Source of the DNA: CAIKZZ01 sp036742455
GTDB taxonomy: Bacteria > Pseudomonadota > Gammaproteobacteria > Steroidobacterales > Steroidobacteraceae
Assembly (NCBI GenBank): GCA_036742455.1
Contig: DAINQU010000024.1
Span: 1 to 43,276, forward strand
Direction: 5' to 3'
Length of the DNA: 43,276 nt
This document shows, piece after piece, positions 33,785 through 40,773 of the stretch. A program made the translations under genes and the position numbers. The stretch's first letter is position 1; each line of letters begins with the position of its first letter. A model generated the notes under the pieces. That model was given only the letters and a program-made list of their open reading frames with translations. It had not been told where the DNA came from and ran no database searches.

Positions 33785-35506
33785 TTACGGCGTGGCGTAG
33801 CCCGGCGTACCCACCGAGGTCGTCGTCGAGTAGACGATCGGACGCAGGCAGTTGTTGACCGTGCCGGCCTTCGTCTTCCAGACCGCAGACACCGGGTTGG
33901 TGCCCAAGGTCGTCGCGCTCGCCGCGTTCGGGGCGGCCGTGGCCGTTCCGTTCGTGGTGCCCGGGATCGTCAGTGCGCCACCGTTGAACAGCGAAACGGT
34001 CTTCGCCGAGTCAGAGGTGTACTTCTTGCCCGCGTTCACGGCAGCGACAGCCGCCGGCGAACCGATCGAGACCGGGGTCGTGCCGTTGCCCTTGGTGATC
34101 GCGTTCAGGAGCGTGAGCGCATTGCCCGTGGCCGCCCAGGTGACGGTCGACGGCGCCGCGTAGGCGAAGGACTGCGCGAAGTAGTCCCACTTGCCGGCTG
34201 CGGTGTTCTCAACCGACGGCGCGGTGCCATCGATACGGATGTAGCGCCAGTTCTGACGCTTCGTGTTCGACTGGAAGCCGCCCGGGCCGCCCGGCGCGTT
34301 GTCGATCGACGCGAAGCCGATCGCGAAGTGGCCGGCCTGATCGTTGCCGACGAGGCAGTCGAGCAAGTCACCCGTGCCGTTGCCCGGGAACACGAGCGGG
34401 TTGAGCGCCGCGATCGCCGTCGACCAGCTGCAGCCGTCGGTCGAAACCGTCGAGCACAGAGCCGTGGTGATCGTGGTGGACGCCGCGAGGAAGCCGTACG
34501 GCGCCACGCTGGCGCAGCCCTGATCGTCGTAGAACCACTCGGCCGACTTCTCGGTGCCCGAGGTGTTGCCACGGCGGCAGACGTAAACGTTGGCGTTCGC
34601 CGGAGCGGCGTTCGGAGCCGACGTCAGACCCGAGGAGGTCGACGCGCCGGTCCATACGGTGCCCGCGGTCGTCGCGTTGGCCGAGAGGATGCCGAAGGCA
34701 ACGCTCTGCGAGCCGACGGCGCTGCCCGACGTGCCCTGCACCTGCGCCCAGGAATTGACCTGGCCCGAGTACAGACCGTGGAGGACCGAACGCGGCAGCG
34801 ACGGCATGTCGCCGATCAGTTCCGAACCCACGGTCTTGCCCTGCACCGCCTGGAGGGCGTGGTACAGACCGACCGAAACGGCCGGAGCGAACGGCACGAT
34901 GACCGTCTGCGAGGCCGTGAGGGCGACCGGTGCCGTGGCGCTGACGCCGAACAACGCAGCCTCAACGTCGGCAAAGCCGAGCGCCGGGGTCACCTTGGCC
35001 GCCGTCGTCGCGGTGCCGCAGGTGTGCAAGGTGTAAGGATTGAGGGTCGAGGTGGACGCCTTGGCCGTCGTCGTGCAGAAGGTCGCCGAGTTGGCGAGCT
35101 GCGAGACGGTCGGGAACTGCAAGCCACCGACGGTGTACGGGCTACCCGCGAAGGTCACGCCCTGCACGCCCTGGATGCCGTTCAGCGAGCCAGCGTTGTC
35201 TTCCTTGATGAGCGCGATATTCGTCGACGCGGCGAGGCCCGTGGTCGACACGTTGGCGGTGCACGAGATGGCCGTGAACTTCGGGGTCACGGTCGACGAG
35301 TAGACGTCGATCGAGCCGGCCGCACAGATCGCGGCATTGGCGGTCGCGTTGATGAAGTAATCGGTCAGTACCGGATCGATCGCGGTCGAGCCGGACGTGT
35401 AGAGAATGTTGCCGGTGGCAACGGTGCTGATATCGACCGCCGAAGCGACGCCGGAGGCGCCAATGGCGAGCGCGGCCACAACGGCCGATTTAACGGTGAG
35501 GTTCAT
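33785..35506 (-). CDS. Secreted PstS-like (periplasmic-binding-fold) protein, cysteine-containing
   Basis: Exported protein of 573 residues. I chose the ATG at 35504-35506 (MNLTVKSAVVAALAIGASG), with AGGGGAAATT directly upstream; the signal peptide ends near ASA-VD. The mature start (ILYTSGSTAIDPVLTDYF) resembles the phosphate-binding loop region of PstS-type proteins. Further conserved-looking stretches are VSVGLYHALQAVQGK, HGLYSGQVNSWAQVQG, RRGNTSGTEKSAEWF and GHFAIGFASIDNAPGG, the last two resembling the middle and hinge of phosphate-binding proteins. Ten cysteines, an even number, suggest disulfides. It is longer than PstS, rich in alanine, serine and threonine, and has no ABC transporter genes nearby. 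It could be a secreted phosphate- or surface-related protein; the fold call is moderate. Confidence 0.7.
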   Translation of the reverse strand: MNLTVKSAVVAALAIGASGVASAVDISTVATGNILYTSGSTAIDPVLTDYFINATANAAICAAGSIDVYSSTVTPKFTAISCTANVSTTGLAASTNIALIKEDNAGSLNGIQGVQGVTFAGSPYTVGGLQFPTVSQLANSATFCTTTAKASTSTLNPYTLHTCGTATTAAKVTPALGFADVEAALFGVSATAPVALTASQTVIVPFAPAVSVGLYHALQAVQGKTVGSELIGDMPSLPRSVLHGLYSGQVNSWAQVQGTSGSAVGSQSVAFGILSANATTAGTVWTGASTSSGLTSAPNAAPANANVYVCRRGNTSGTEKSAEWFYDDQGCASVAPYGFLAASTTITTALCSTVSTDGCSWSTAIAALNPLVFPGNGTGDLLDCLVGNDQAGHFAIGFASIDNAPGGPGGFQSNTKRQNWRYIRIDGTAPSVENTAAGKWDYFAQSFAYAAPSTVTWAATGNALTLLNAITKGNGTTPVSIGSPAAVAAVNAGKKYTSDSAKTVSLFNGGALTIPGTTNGTATAAPNAASATTLGTNPVSAVWKTKAGTVNNCLRPIVYSTTTSVGTPGYATP

Positions 35507-35603
35507 AATTTCCCCTGACAATGTTTGAAGGTTAGGAACGTGACGGACAAGCCAACACGCGCCGGGACCTGTGAAGCAGCGGGGGGAAGGCTAGAGTTCG
35601 TCC

Positions 35604-35621
35604 ATGACAGTCTCTTGACCG
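35604..35621 (-). promoter_or_regulatory. Candidate Pho box A upstream of the PstS-like gene
   Basis: On the minus strand: CGGTCAA GAGA CTGTCAT, 12 of 14 matches to the tandem PhoB heptamer consensus, second half-site perfect. Ten bases downstream is TAGCCT, a possible -10. It lies 98-115 bp upstream of the ATG. The neighbouring gene being PstS-like strengthens the call. Confidence 0.5.
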
Positions 35622-35641
35622 TGGCATGAATTCTCTTTCGT

Positions 35642-35659
35642 GTGACGAAACGATGACAA
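35642..35659 (-). promoter_or_regulatory. Candidate Pho box B upstream of the PstS-like gene
   Basis: On the minus strand: TTGTCAT CGTT TCGTCAC, 11 of 14 matches to the PhoB consensus, 20 bp upstream of box A. Two boxes in the same orientation in one 232-bp divergent intergenic region also place it near the start of the gspC-like gene. Confidence 0.4.
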
Positions 35660-35738
35660 CGACGCACACAGCGTCGGTCGACACGCGTCCGTCACGAAGG
35701 CGCGGCATGCTACGAAGTTTGATTGCAAACCCGTCCGT

Positions 35739-36593
35739 ATGCCCACCGCGCCACTCACTGCCGCTCTCGAACGCTGGTCCGTCCGCGTTGCTCAACCGCG
35801 TACGGTCGCCTGCGTCGTGCTGGCGCTCGGCGTTTTGATCGACGGTGTGTGGTGGGCCCCGCGTTTTCTCCAACGCGCCGTTGCGCCGATCGACGCGGCA
35901 TTGACGATACCGTCTGGCGTCTCCGCAGCGCTGTCGCAATTATTTGGGAACGCACCCGCGGTTGCCGAGATTCCCCCGACCGTGACCAGCGGCCCGATCG
36001 CGCTCACCGGCACACTCGTTTTTGAGGGTGATCCGGATCGTGGCTTCGCCATCGTGTCGATTGCAGGCGCCACGCAACTGGTTACGGTGGGCGCGCCGAT
36101 CGGTGCTGCGCGGCTTGCAGCGGTCTACGCGGATCACATCGTGATTGAGGAGGGCGGACGACTCGTATCGATTGCGCTCCCCAAAGCGGCCGGGGGTCAC
36201 GGTGGGTTGTACGGCTTCGATGAGGCGCCGGGCGAGCGGCCTCCGCCGCTGCAAGATCCACCGGTGGATGTCTTGCGTGCTCGCATAGCCAAAGCCACCG
36301 CGCCGTTGGCCATGCTGTTACGGGCAGAGCCGTTGCTCAGCGATGACGAATATCGCGGTCTTGTCGTGCACCCGAACGGCAATACCTATTTGTTCGAGCG
36401 TGCAGGCTTTCAATCCGATGACGTACTGATGGGCGTCAACGGCATCGCGATGACGCAGGACAATCTCAACATCCTGGCGGATGAAATCCGCACGGGACAA
36501 CCGGTGAAGGTCTCTCTGATGCGCCCAGGCGTCGGTATGTTGGAGATCACCTTACACACCAGCGGCGTCTACGTGGGCCCCAAGGGACAATGA
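35739..36593 (+). CDS. Lone GspC-like type II secretion protein (inner-membrane anchor, HR and PDZ domains)
   Basis: A 284-residue bitopic protein with the GspC layout. A short cytoplasmic N-terminus precedes one membrane span (TVACVVLALGVLIDGVWW, about 22-40). A periplasmic homology region follows at about 85-150 (IALTGTLVFEGDPDRGFAIV, QLVTVGAPIGAARLAAVYAD, HIVIEEGGRLVSIAL), then a PDZ domain at about 200-278 (YRGLVVHPNGNTYLFERAGF, DDVLMGVNGIAMTQDN, LADEIRTGQPVKVSLMRPG). In type II systems GspC links the inner-membrane platform to the GspD secretin and helps select substrates. No other gsp gene is present here. It is divergent from the PstS-like gene and its stop overlaps the next gene. No clear ribosome-binding site precedes the ATG. 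Confidence 0.8.
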   Translation: MPTAPLTAALERWSVRVAQPRTVACVVLALGVLIDGVWWAPRFLQRAVAPIDAALTIPSGVSAALSQLFGNAPAVAEIPPTVTSGPIALTGTLVFEGDPDRGFAIVSIAGATQLVTVGAPIGAARLAAVYADHIVIEEGGRLVSIALPKAAGGHGGLYGFDEAPGERPPPLQDPPVDVLRARIAKATAPLAMLLRAEPLLSDDEYRGLVVHPNGNTYLFERAGFQSDDVLMGVNGIAMTQDNLNILADEIRTGQPVKVSLMRPGVGMLEITLHTSGVYVGPKGQ

Positions 36594-36595
36594 TC

Positions 36596-38320
36596 ATGAG
36601 TTCGCGTCCGAGTCCGGTCATCGCGTCGGCACAACAGTTGCGGCACGCCGGTCAGTTGGAAGAAGCGTGGCGAACCATCGCGCCGGCCGTATCCAGCGGC
36701 GATGCCGCCGCTGCGGAGGAGGCGGCACGCATTGCCGAGGCGCTGGGTAAACCCGATCAAGCCATTCGCTTGCTGGAGCGAGCAACGGCGACGGCACCGC
36801 ACCGATCGAGCGCGTGGGTCAATCTCGCCGCATTGCGCGCGGAACGCTCGGATCATGCGGGAGCCGCCGATGCCGCCCGGGTGGCTACGCGACTCTCTCC
36901 GCAGCTCATCGCCGCGTGGGTCAATCTGGGCAGTTCGTTGGCCCATTGCCGCGACTACGCGGGCGCGATCACCGCGTACCAGTCGGCCCTGCAGTTAGAG
37001 CCGTCGGATGCCTCACTCAACCTGGATCTCGCCGCCGCCGAGTTTGCGTGCGGCGAAGTGGGGAGTGCGGCGCGTCGACTGCAAGCGCTGCTAGCGGTCA
37101 ATCCGACGTTTTCCGCGGCGCGCAGCTTGTTGCTCTTGGCGCTGCATCATGCGACGAACGATCCTGTCGGACTGGCTCGCGTGCACGCAGATTACGGACA
37201 GAGTCACGGCGTGCTAGTGCCTACGCTAGCGCCCGTGCGAGGCCGGGGGGCCGGTCCGTTGCGGGTGGGCTTGGTGTCGGGCGATTTCCGTCGTCATTCG
37301 GTGTGGTATTTCGTAAAGCCGTTGCTCGAGCACTTGCCTACGCTCGGTATCGAGCTGCATGCCTTCCATACGGATACGGGGAATGATGCGATTACCGAGC
37401 GTTGGCGATCCGGCGTGCACCGGTTTGTGGAGGCGGCCAGCCTCAATGACGACGCATTAGACGCCGCGATACGCGCGTCGGACGTCGACGTTTTGATCAG
37501 TCTCGGCGGGCACACCACGGCGGCGCGGCCGACGTTGTTCTTACGACGGATGGCTCCGATTCAAGCCTCGTTTCTGGGTTATCCCGGTCCGGTGGGCTCC
37601 CCGAACGTGGATTACTGGCTCGCCGACGAGGCCGTGGCACCCGTGTCCGAAGACGGTACCGTGCCCATCGGTCGTGTCGTGCGTCTCCCACACAGTTACT
37701 TTTGCTTCGATCCGGGAGAGGCGCCACCGGCGGCCGGTCCGATTGCACCCCAGGGCCCGATCGTTTTCGGCTCGTTTAACGTGCTCGGAAAAATCAGCGG
37801 CGTGACCGTGCGCGTGTGGTCACAGGTACTGCATGCAGTGCCGGGTTCGCTGTTGCGCATCAAGACAGATTCCCTGAAGGGGCCCGCGGTTGAGCGGCTG
37901 ACGCGTGAGTTTGCGGCCGCGGGCGTGACACCGGACCGGCTGCAATGGATCGAATGGCAGTCCAGTCGTGAGGCCCACTTGTCCTGCTATTGGGACGTGG
38001 ACGTGGCGCTCGATACATTCCCGTACAACGGGGCGACGACGACGTGTGAAGCCCTCTGGATGGGGGTGCCGGTCGTGAGTCTCACCGGCCGCACGCCGGC
38101 ATCACGCATGGGGCGGTCAATCCTCACGGCCGCCGGGCTTAACGCATGGTGCGTCGACGACGAGCGTGCCTACGTTGAGTGCGCGGTAGAGCTCGCGGCA
38201 ACGGCGCGGGGTCGCGACCGGAATGCGCTGCGTGCGCAGGTCGCGGCGAGTGCATTGTGTAACGCCGATGCCTACACCACGGCGTTCGCCGACCGACTGC
38301 ACGCGCTCGCGCAACGCTAA
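36596..38320 (+). CDS. TPR-containing GT41 glycosyltransferase (O-GlcNAc transferase-like), copy 2
   Basis: Second GT41 enzyme of the locus, 574 residues from the ATG at 36596 (MSSRPSPVIAS). I prefer this to the ATG at 36590 because AAGGG stands 9 bases before it but only 3 before the other. A shorter TPR region (about residues 1-170; RSSAWVNLAALRAERSDHAG, LIAAWVNLGSSLAHCRDY) leads into the catalytic half near residue 222 (PLRVGLVSGDFRRHSVWYFV). Landmarks are IQASFLGYPGPVGSPNVDYW, FGSFNVLGKISGVTV (K399, UDP-contacting position) and LDTFPYNGATTTCEALWMG. It has no signal peptide and is cytoplasmic. It differs clearly from copy 1, so it is not a recent duplication. It is coupled to the GspC-like gene, hinting that its acceptor is an exported protein (inference). 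Confidence 0.92.
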   Translation: MSSRPSPVIASAQQLRHAGQLEEAWRTIAPAVSSGDAAAAEEAARIAEALGKPDQAIRLLERATATAPHRSSAWVNLAALRAERSDHAGAADAARVATRLSPQLIAAWVNLGSSLAHCRDYAGAITAYQSALQLEPSDASLNLDLAAAEFACGEVGSAARRLQALLAVNPTFSAARSLLLLALHHATNDPVGLARVHADYGQSHGVLVPTLAPVRGRGAGPLRVGLVSGDFRRHSVWYFVKPLLEHLPTLGIELHAFHTDTGNDAITERWRSGVHRFVEAASLNDDALDAAIRASDVDVLISLGGHTTAARPTLFLRRMAPIQASFLGYPGPVGSPNVDYWLADEAVAPVSEDGTVPIGRVVRLPHSYFCFDPGEAPPAAGPIAPQGPIVFGSFNVLGKISGVTVRVWSQVLHAVPGSLLRIKTDSLKGPAVERLTREFAAAGVTPDRLQWIEWQSSREAHLSCYWDVDVALDTFPYNGATTTCEALWMGVPVVSLTGRTPASRMGRSILTAAGLNAWCVDDERAYVECAVELAATARGRDRNALRAQVAASALCNADAYTTAFADRLHALAQR

Positions 38321-38342
38321 TTTTCAGGTTTATCAACGAAAA

Positions 38343-38366
38343 CGGGCGAGGGTTGCCCCTCGCCCG
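38343..38366 (-). terminator. Intrinsic terminator of the FAS1-like gene
   Basis: A 10-bp perfect stem (38343-38352 with 38357-38366, loop TTGC) is followed on the minus strand by TTTTCGTT. It sits between the convergent GT41 copy 2 and FAS1-like genes and is oriented to end the FAS1-like transcript. Confidence 0.7.
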
Positions 38367-38370
38367 TCGG

Positions 38371-38398
38371 GCTGCCCGATCCGTTGGGATCGGGCAGC
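38371..38398. terminator. Second tandem hairpin between convergent genes
   Basis: A 12-bp perfect stem (38371-38382 with 38387-38398, loop GTTG), four bases from the previous hairpin. It has no U-tract on the plus side. It probably supports termination from either direction or protects the 3' end of the FAS1-like mRNA. Confidence 0.5.
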
Positions 38399-38413
38399 GA
38401 TTCGCATGATGGA

Positions 38414-39058
38414 TTAGATCTGCGGGATCGACACGCCGTCGACAACGTACACGAGGCCGTTGTCGACCTTGTAGGCGTTCAGGACGTGCGCGTTGTTGAT
38501 GGTCAGATAACCCTTCGACGTCTTCGCCGGAGCCGGATCCGGCACGCAGCTGTGGAGACCGAAGATGTTGTAGCCACCGAGGGTCTTGTAGCCGCTCAGC
38601 ACGCTGACGATCGCGCTGAAGTCCTGCTGGCCGTTGAGCACCGAGTAGCCGGCGACCATCTGCTGCACGGTCTGATTGTTGATGACGGTCGTGAACAGGG
38701 CCAGATCACCGCCGAACGACGGCATGTACTGGTCCGGAGCCACCACCACGGTGTACTTACCGGTCGTGGCAGAGCCGTCGAGGCCGAGTTCGGTGATCAA
38801 CGGGGTGCCGGTGACCGGATCCACGGCGGCGACACCGGTGGTGCCGGAGCCCAGCAGCAACTGCTGCTGGAAGCCGACGAAGAAGCCAGCCCATGGATTC
38901 GTGACCGACGGTGTGCCATTGATGATCGTGTTGATCGTCGTGCCCTTCGGCATGACAGTCACCTTAAACGGCGACGTCGGGATGAGGCAGGTGGCCATCG
39001 CGGCACCGCTCACGGCGACCAAAGCGGCCGCGGCAACAATGCGAGAAACGAGTTTCAT
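38414..39058 (-). CDS. Small secreted FAS1 (fasciclin)-like protein
   Basis: Exported protein of 214 residues with signal peptide MKLVSRIVAAAALVAVSGAAMA cleaved before TCLIP. The body looks like a diverged fasciclin domain: KYTVVVAPDQYMPSFGGDLA early, and the typical closing strand pair TINNAHVLNAYKVDNGLVYVVDGVSIPQ (residues 185-213), which matches the FAS1 H2-type ending. FAS1 domains mediate adhesion in many secreted proteins. It has two cysteines (one just after the signal, one in GLHSCVPD), which could form a disulfide. The ribosome-binding site AGGGGATTATAGAT resembles that of the PstS-like gene. It stands alone, bounded by terminators and a 368-bp gap upstream. Confidence 0.7.
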   Translation of the reverse strand: MKLVSRIVAAAALVAVSGAAMATCLIPTSPFKVTVMPKGTTINTIINGTPSVTNPWAGFFVGFQQQLLLGSGTTGVAAVDPVTGTPLITELGLDGSATTGKYTVVVAPDQYMPSFGGDLALFTTVINNQTVQQMVAGYSVLNGQQDFSAIVSVLSGYKTLGGYNIFGLHSCVPDPAPAKTSKGYLTINNAHVLNAYKVDNGLVYVVDGVSIPQI

Positions 39059-39269
39059 ATCTATAATCCCCTGATTAGGACGAAATTAAGTGACCCGGGT
39101 TCGATTGCTGCTTCGATGCCCTCGGCGCACGCGCTGTCCGTTTACCGAAAGAGTGATCCAGTACCTGGACAGCGGCGCGAACGATAACCGCGCAGCAACT
39201 GCGGTTTTATGACCGTCACAAAAAATTCACGATATTGAGTCAAATCCGAGACCGATCTTTTACATAATC

Positions 39270-39382
39270 AGACGGTTCGTGATCGCGCCACCTGTGACGG
39301 CGGGTAGTGCGCGTAGCGAAAGACCCTGACACAACGAGTGATCAATCCTGACCGCGCACGAACTGTGTCGCGGTTTTTTTTT
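39270..39382 (+). ncRNA. Candidate small RNA ending in a rho-independent terminator
   Basis: A plus-strand stretch of about 113 nt lies between an AT-rich promoter-like segment (CATAAT at 39263-39268) and a strong intrinsic terminator, with no ORF inside. No known RNA family is recognised. The 5' end is a guess. Alternatively the terminator only stops plus-strand read-through from GT41 copy 2 before it reaches mnmE. Confidence 0.3.
39352..39382 (+). terminator. Strong rho-independent terminator, plus strand
   Basis: The stem CCGCGCAC pairs with GTG-T-CGCGG (8 bp with one bulged T, loop GAACT) and is followed by nine T residues (39374-39382). The orientation is plus, although both flanking genes (FAS1-like and mnmE) are on the minus strand, so a plus-strand transcript must end here. 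Confidence 0.75.
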
Positions 39383-39426
39383 CGTGTAAGGCGCTAGGTT
39401 TCGGAACGAGGGCGGGGTGCTGAGCG

Positions 39427-40761
39427 CTATTTGCCGATGCAGAACGTCGAGAAAATGCGCCCGAGCAGATCCTCACTACTCACCGCACCGGTGATGACGC
39501 CGAGGGCCTGGTGTGCCGCGCGGAGTTCCTCGGCGAGTAAATCGGTATCGGCGTGATCTGCGCAGGCGCGCGCGGCGTTCAGGTACCGTTCGGTGTTACT
39601 CAAGGCATCGAGGTGCCGTCGTCGCGCGCTGAATGCACCCGCGCTGACGGTGTCCACGCTCAGGATACGGACGAGCGTATCGCGCAATCGATCCAAGCTC
39701 TGCCGATCCAAGGTAGAGATCCGCAGCGTCGCTTCTACAGCGGTGACCGGCGAAAGATCCGCTTTCGTATAGACCGCAGTCACCGCTTCGGTGTTGAGCG
39801 CCGCTATTTCAGCGTCGGCCGCCGCGCAAGCTAACGGATCGGTGCTGTCGATGAGATACAACACGTGATCCGCATCGGCGATGGCGCGCTTCGCTCGCTG
39901 TATGCCTTCTACTTCAACCGGATCCTCGGTCGCTCGAAGACCCGCGGTATCGTACAACCACACCGGCACACCGCCGAGATTGACGCGCTCGCGAAGGACG
40001 TCGCGGGTCGTTCCGGGTACGGCCGTCACGATGGCGGCATCGTGTCCGGTTAACGCATTTAATAAGCTCGATTTTCCAGCGTTCGGCCGACCGGCCAGCG
40101 CGACCACGAGTCCTTCGGTAAGCAGGCGGCCCTCGGCGGCTTTGGCGCGCAGGTCGGCAAGTTCGATAGCGGTTTCTGCCAGACGGCGTCGGATACCGGC
40201 GGATTCCTGAAGCTCGATATCCTCGTCGGCGAAATCAATGCTCGCCTCGACTTCAATGCGCAAATGTTCGAGCGCCATTTGAATCGCACTGACACGTCGG
40301 GAAAATTCCCCGGTCAATGATCGCTGCGCTGCCCGGACCGCCGCGGCACTGCTGGCATCGATAAGGTCGGCGACCGATTCGGCGGTCGCGAGATCGAGCC
40401 GATCATTCAGATAGGCGCGCTGGGTAAATTCGCCAGGCTCGGCCATGCGCGCACCGAGTATCAGCGCGCGCTGAACCAACAGGTCGAGTGCGACAGGGCT
40501 GCCGTGACCGTGAAACTCGACGACCGTCTGGCCGGTGTACGAGCGCGGCGCCGGAAAGACCACAACGAGTCCTTCGTCGATAGGCCCTTCGGCATCGTGA
40601 AAGGTTCGGAGACTGGCGATGCGCGGCGTTGGTAGCGAACCTGCGATCGCCTCGGCGATCCGACCCGCATCGGGGCCGGACAGCCGGACGACGCCGACGC
40701 CGCCCCGTCCGGGCGGCGTGGCGATCGCCACAATCGTGTCATCGGCGCTGACCGAAGACAT
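39427..40761 (-). CDS. mnmE: tRNA uridine-5-carboxymethylaminomethyl synthase GTPase MnmE (TrmE)
   Basis: GTPase partner of MnmG in wobble-uridine modification. The 444-residue protein has the N-terminal tetrahydrofolate-binding domain (TIVAIATPPGRGGVGVVRLSG, YTGQTVVEFHGHGSP) and the helical domain (GEFTQRAYLNDRLDLATAE). The G domain follows, with G1 GRPNAGKSSL, G2/G3 VPGTTRDVL and DTAGLR, and G4 TKAD. It ends with the catalytic C-terminal CIGK. Length is normal. The ATG lies 12 bp after the yidC stop, so it is the last gene of the rpmH-rnpA-yidD-yidC-mnmE unit. Its partner mnmG is about 29 kb away instead of adjacent. Confidence 0.97.
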   Translation of the reverse strand: MSSVSADDTIVAIATPPGRGGVGVVRLSGPDAGRIAEAIAGSLPTPRIASLRTFHDAEGPIDEGLVVVFPAPRSYTGQTVVEFHGHGSPVALDLLVQRALILGARMAEPGEFTQRAYLNDRLDLATAESVADLIDASSAAAVRAAQRSLTGEFSRRVSAIQMALEHLRIEVEASIDFADEDIELQESAGIRRRLAETAIELADLRAKAAEGRLLTEGLVVALAGRPNAGKSSLLNALTGHDAAIVTAVPGTTRDVLRERVNLGGVPVWLYDTAGLRATEDPVEVEGIQRAKRAIADADHVLYLIDSTDPLACAAADAEIAALNTEAVTAVYTKADLSPVTAVEATLRISTLDRQSLDRLRDTLVRILSVDTVSAGAFSARRRHLDALSNTERYLNAARACADHADTDLLAEELRAAHQALGVITGAVSSEDLLGRIFSTFCIGK

Positions 40762-40773
40762 GAGGCGCGATGG

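Larger units (their letters stand above)
39059..39426. other. 368-bp intergenic region with promoter-like and terminator-like elements
   Basis: No convincing protein gene. It is more AT-rich than its surroundings from 39200 to 39280 and includes a weak Pho-box-like pair on the plus strand (CCGTCAC AAAA AATTCAC, 39213-39230). It also has TTGAGT at 39235-39240, TACATAAT at 39261-39268, and a strong plus-strand terminator at 39352-39382. It holds the presumed promoter of the FAS1-like gene on the minus strand, which I could not pin down. Confidence 0.6.

Noticed and set aside
33572..35518. 648-codon plus-strand open frame
   Set aside because: Very Arg/Gly-rich translation opposite the PstS-like gene, which has a signal peptide, ribosome-binding site and terminator on the minus strand.
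39213..39230. Pho-box-like pair on the plus strand upstream of the FAS1-like gene
   Set aside because: Points away from the FAS1-like gene, only 10 of 14 matches and no -10 at the right distance; kept only as a note on the intergenic region.
10469..39427. Insertion sequences, integrase or direct repeats at the island edges
   Set aside because: Looked for on both sides of the 29-kb segment; none recognised, so no mobile element is annotated.
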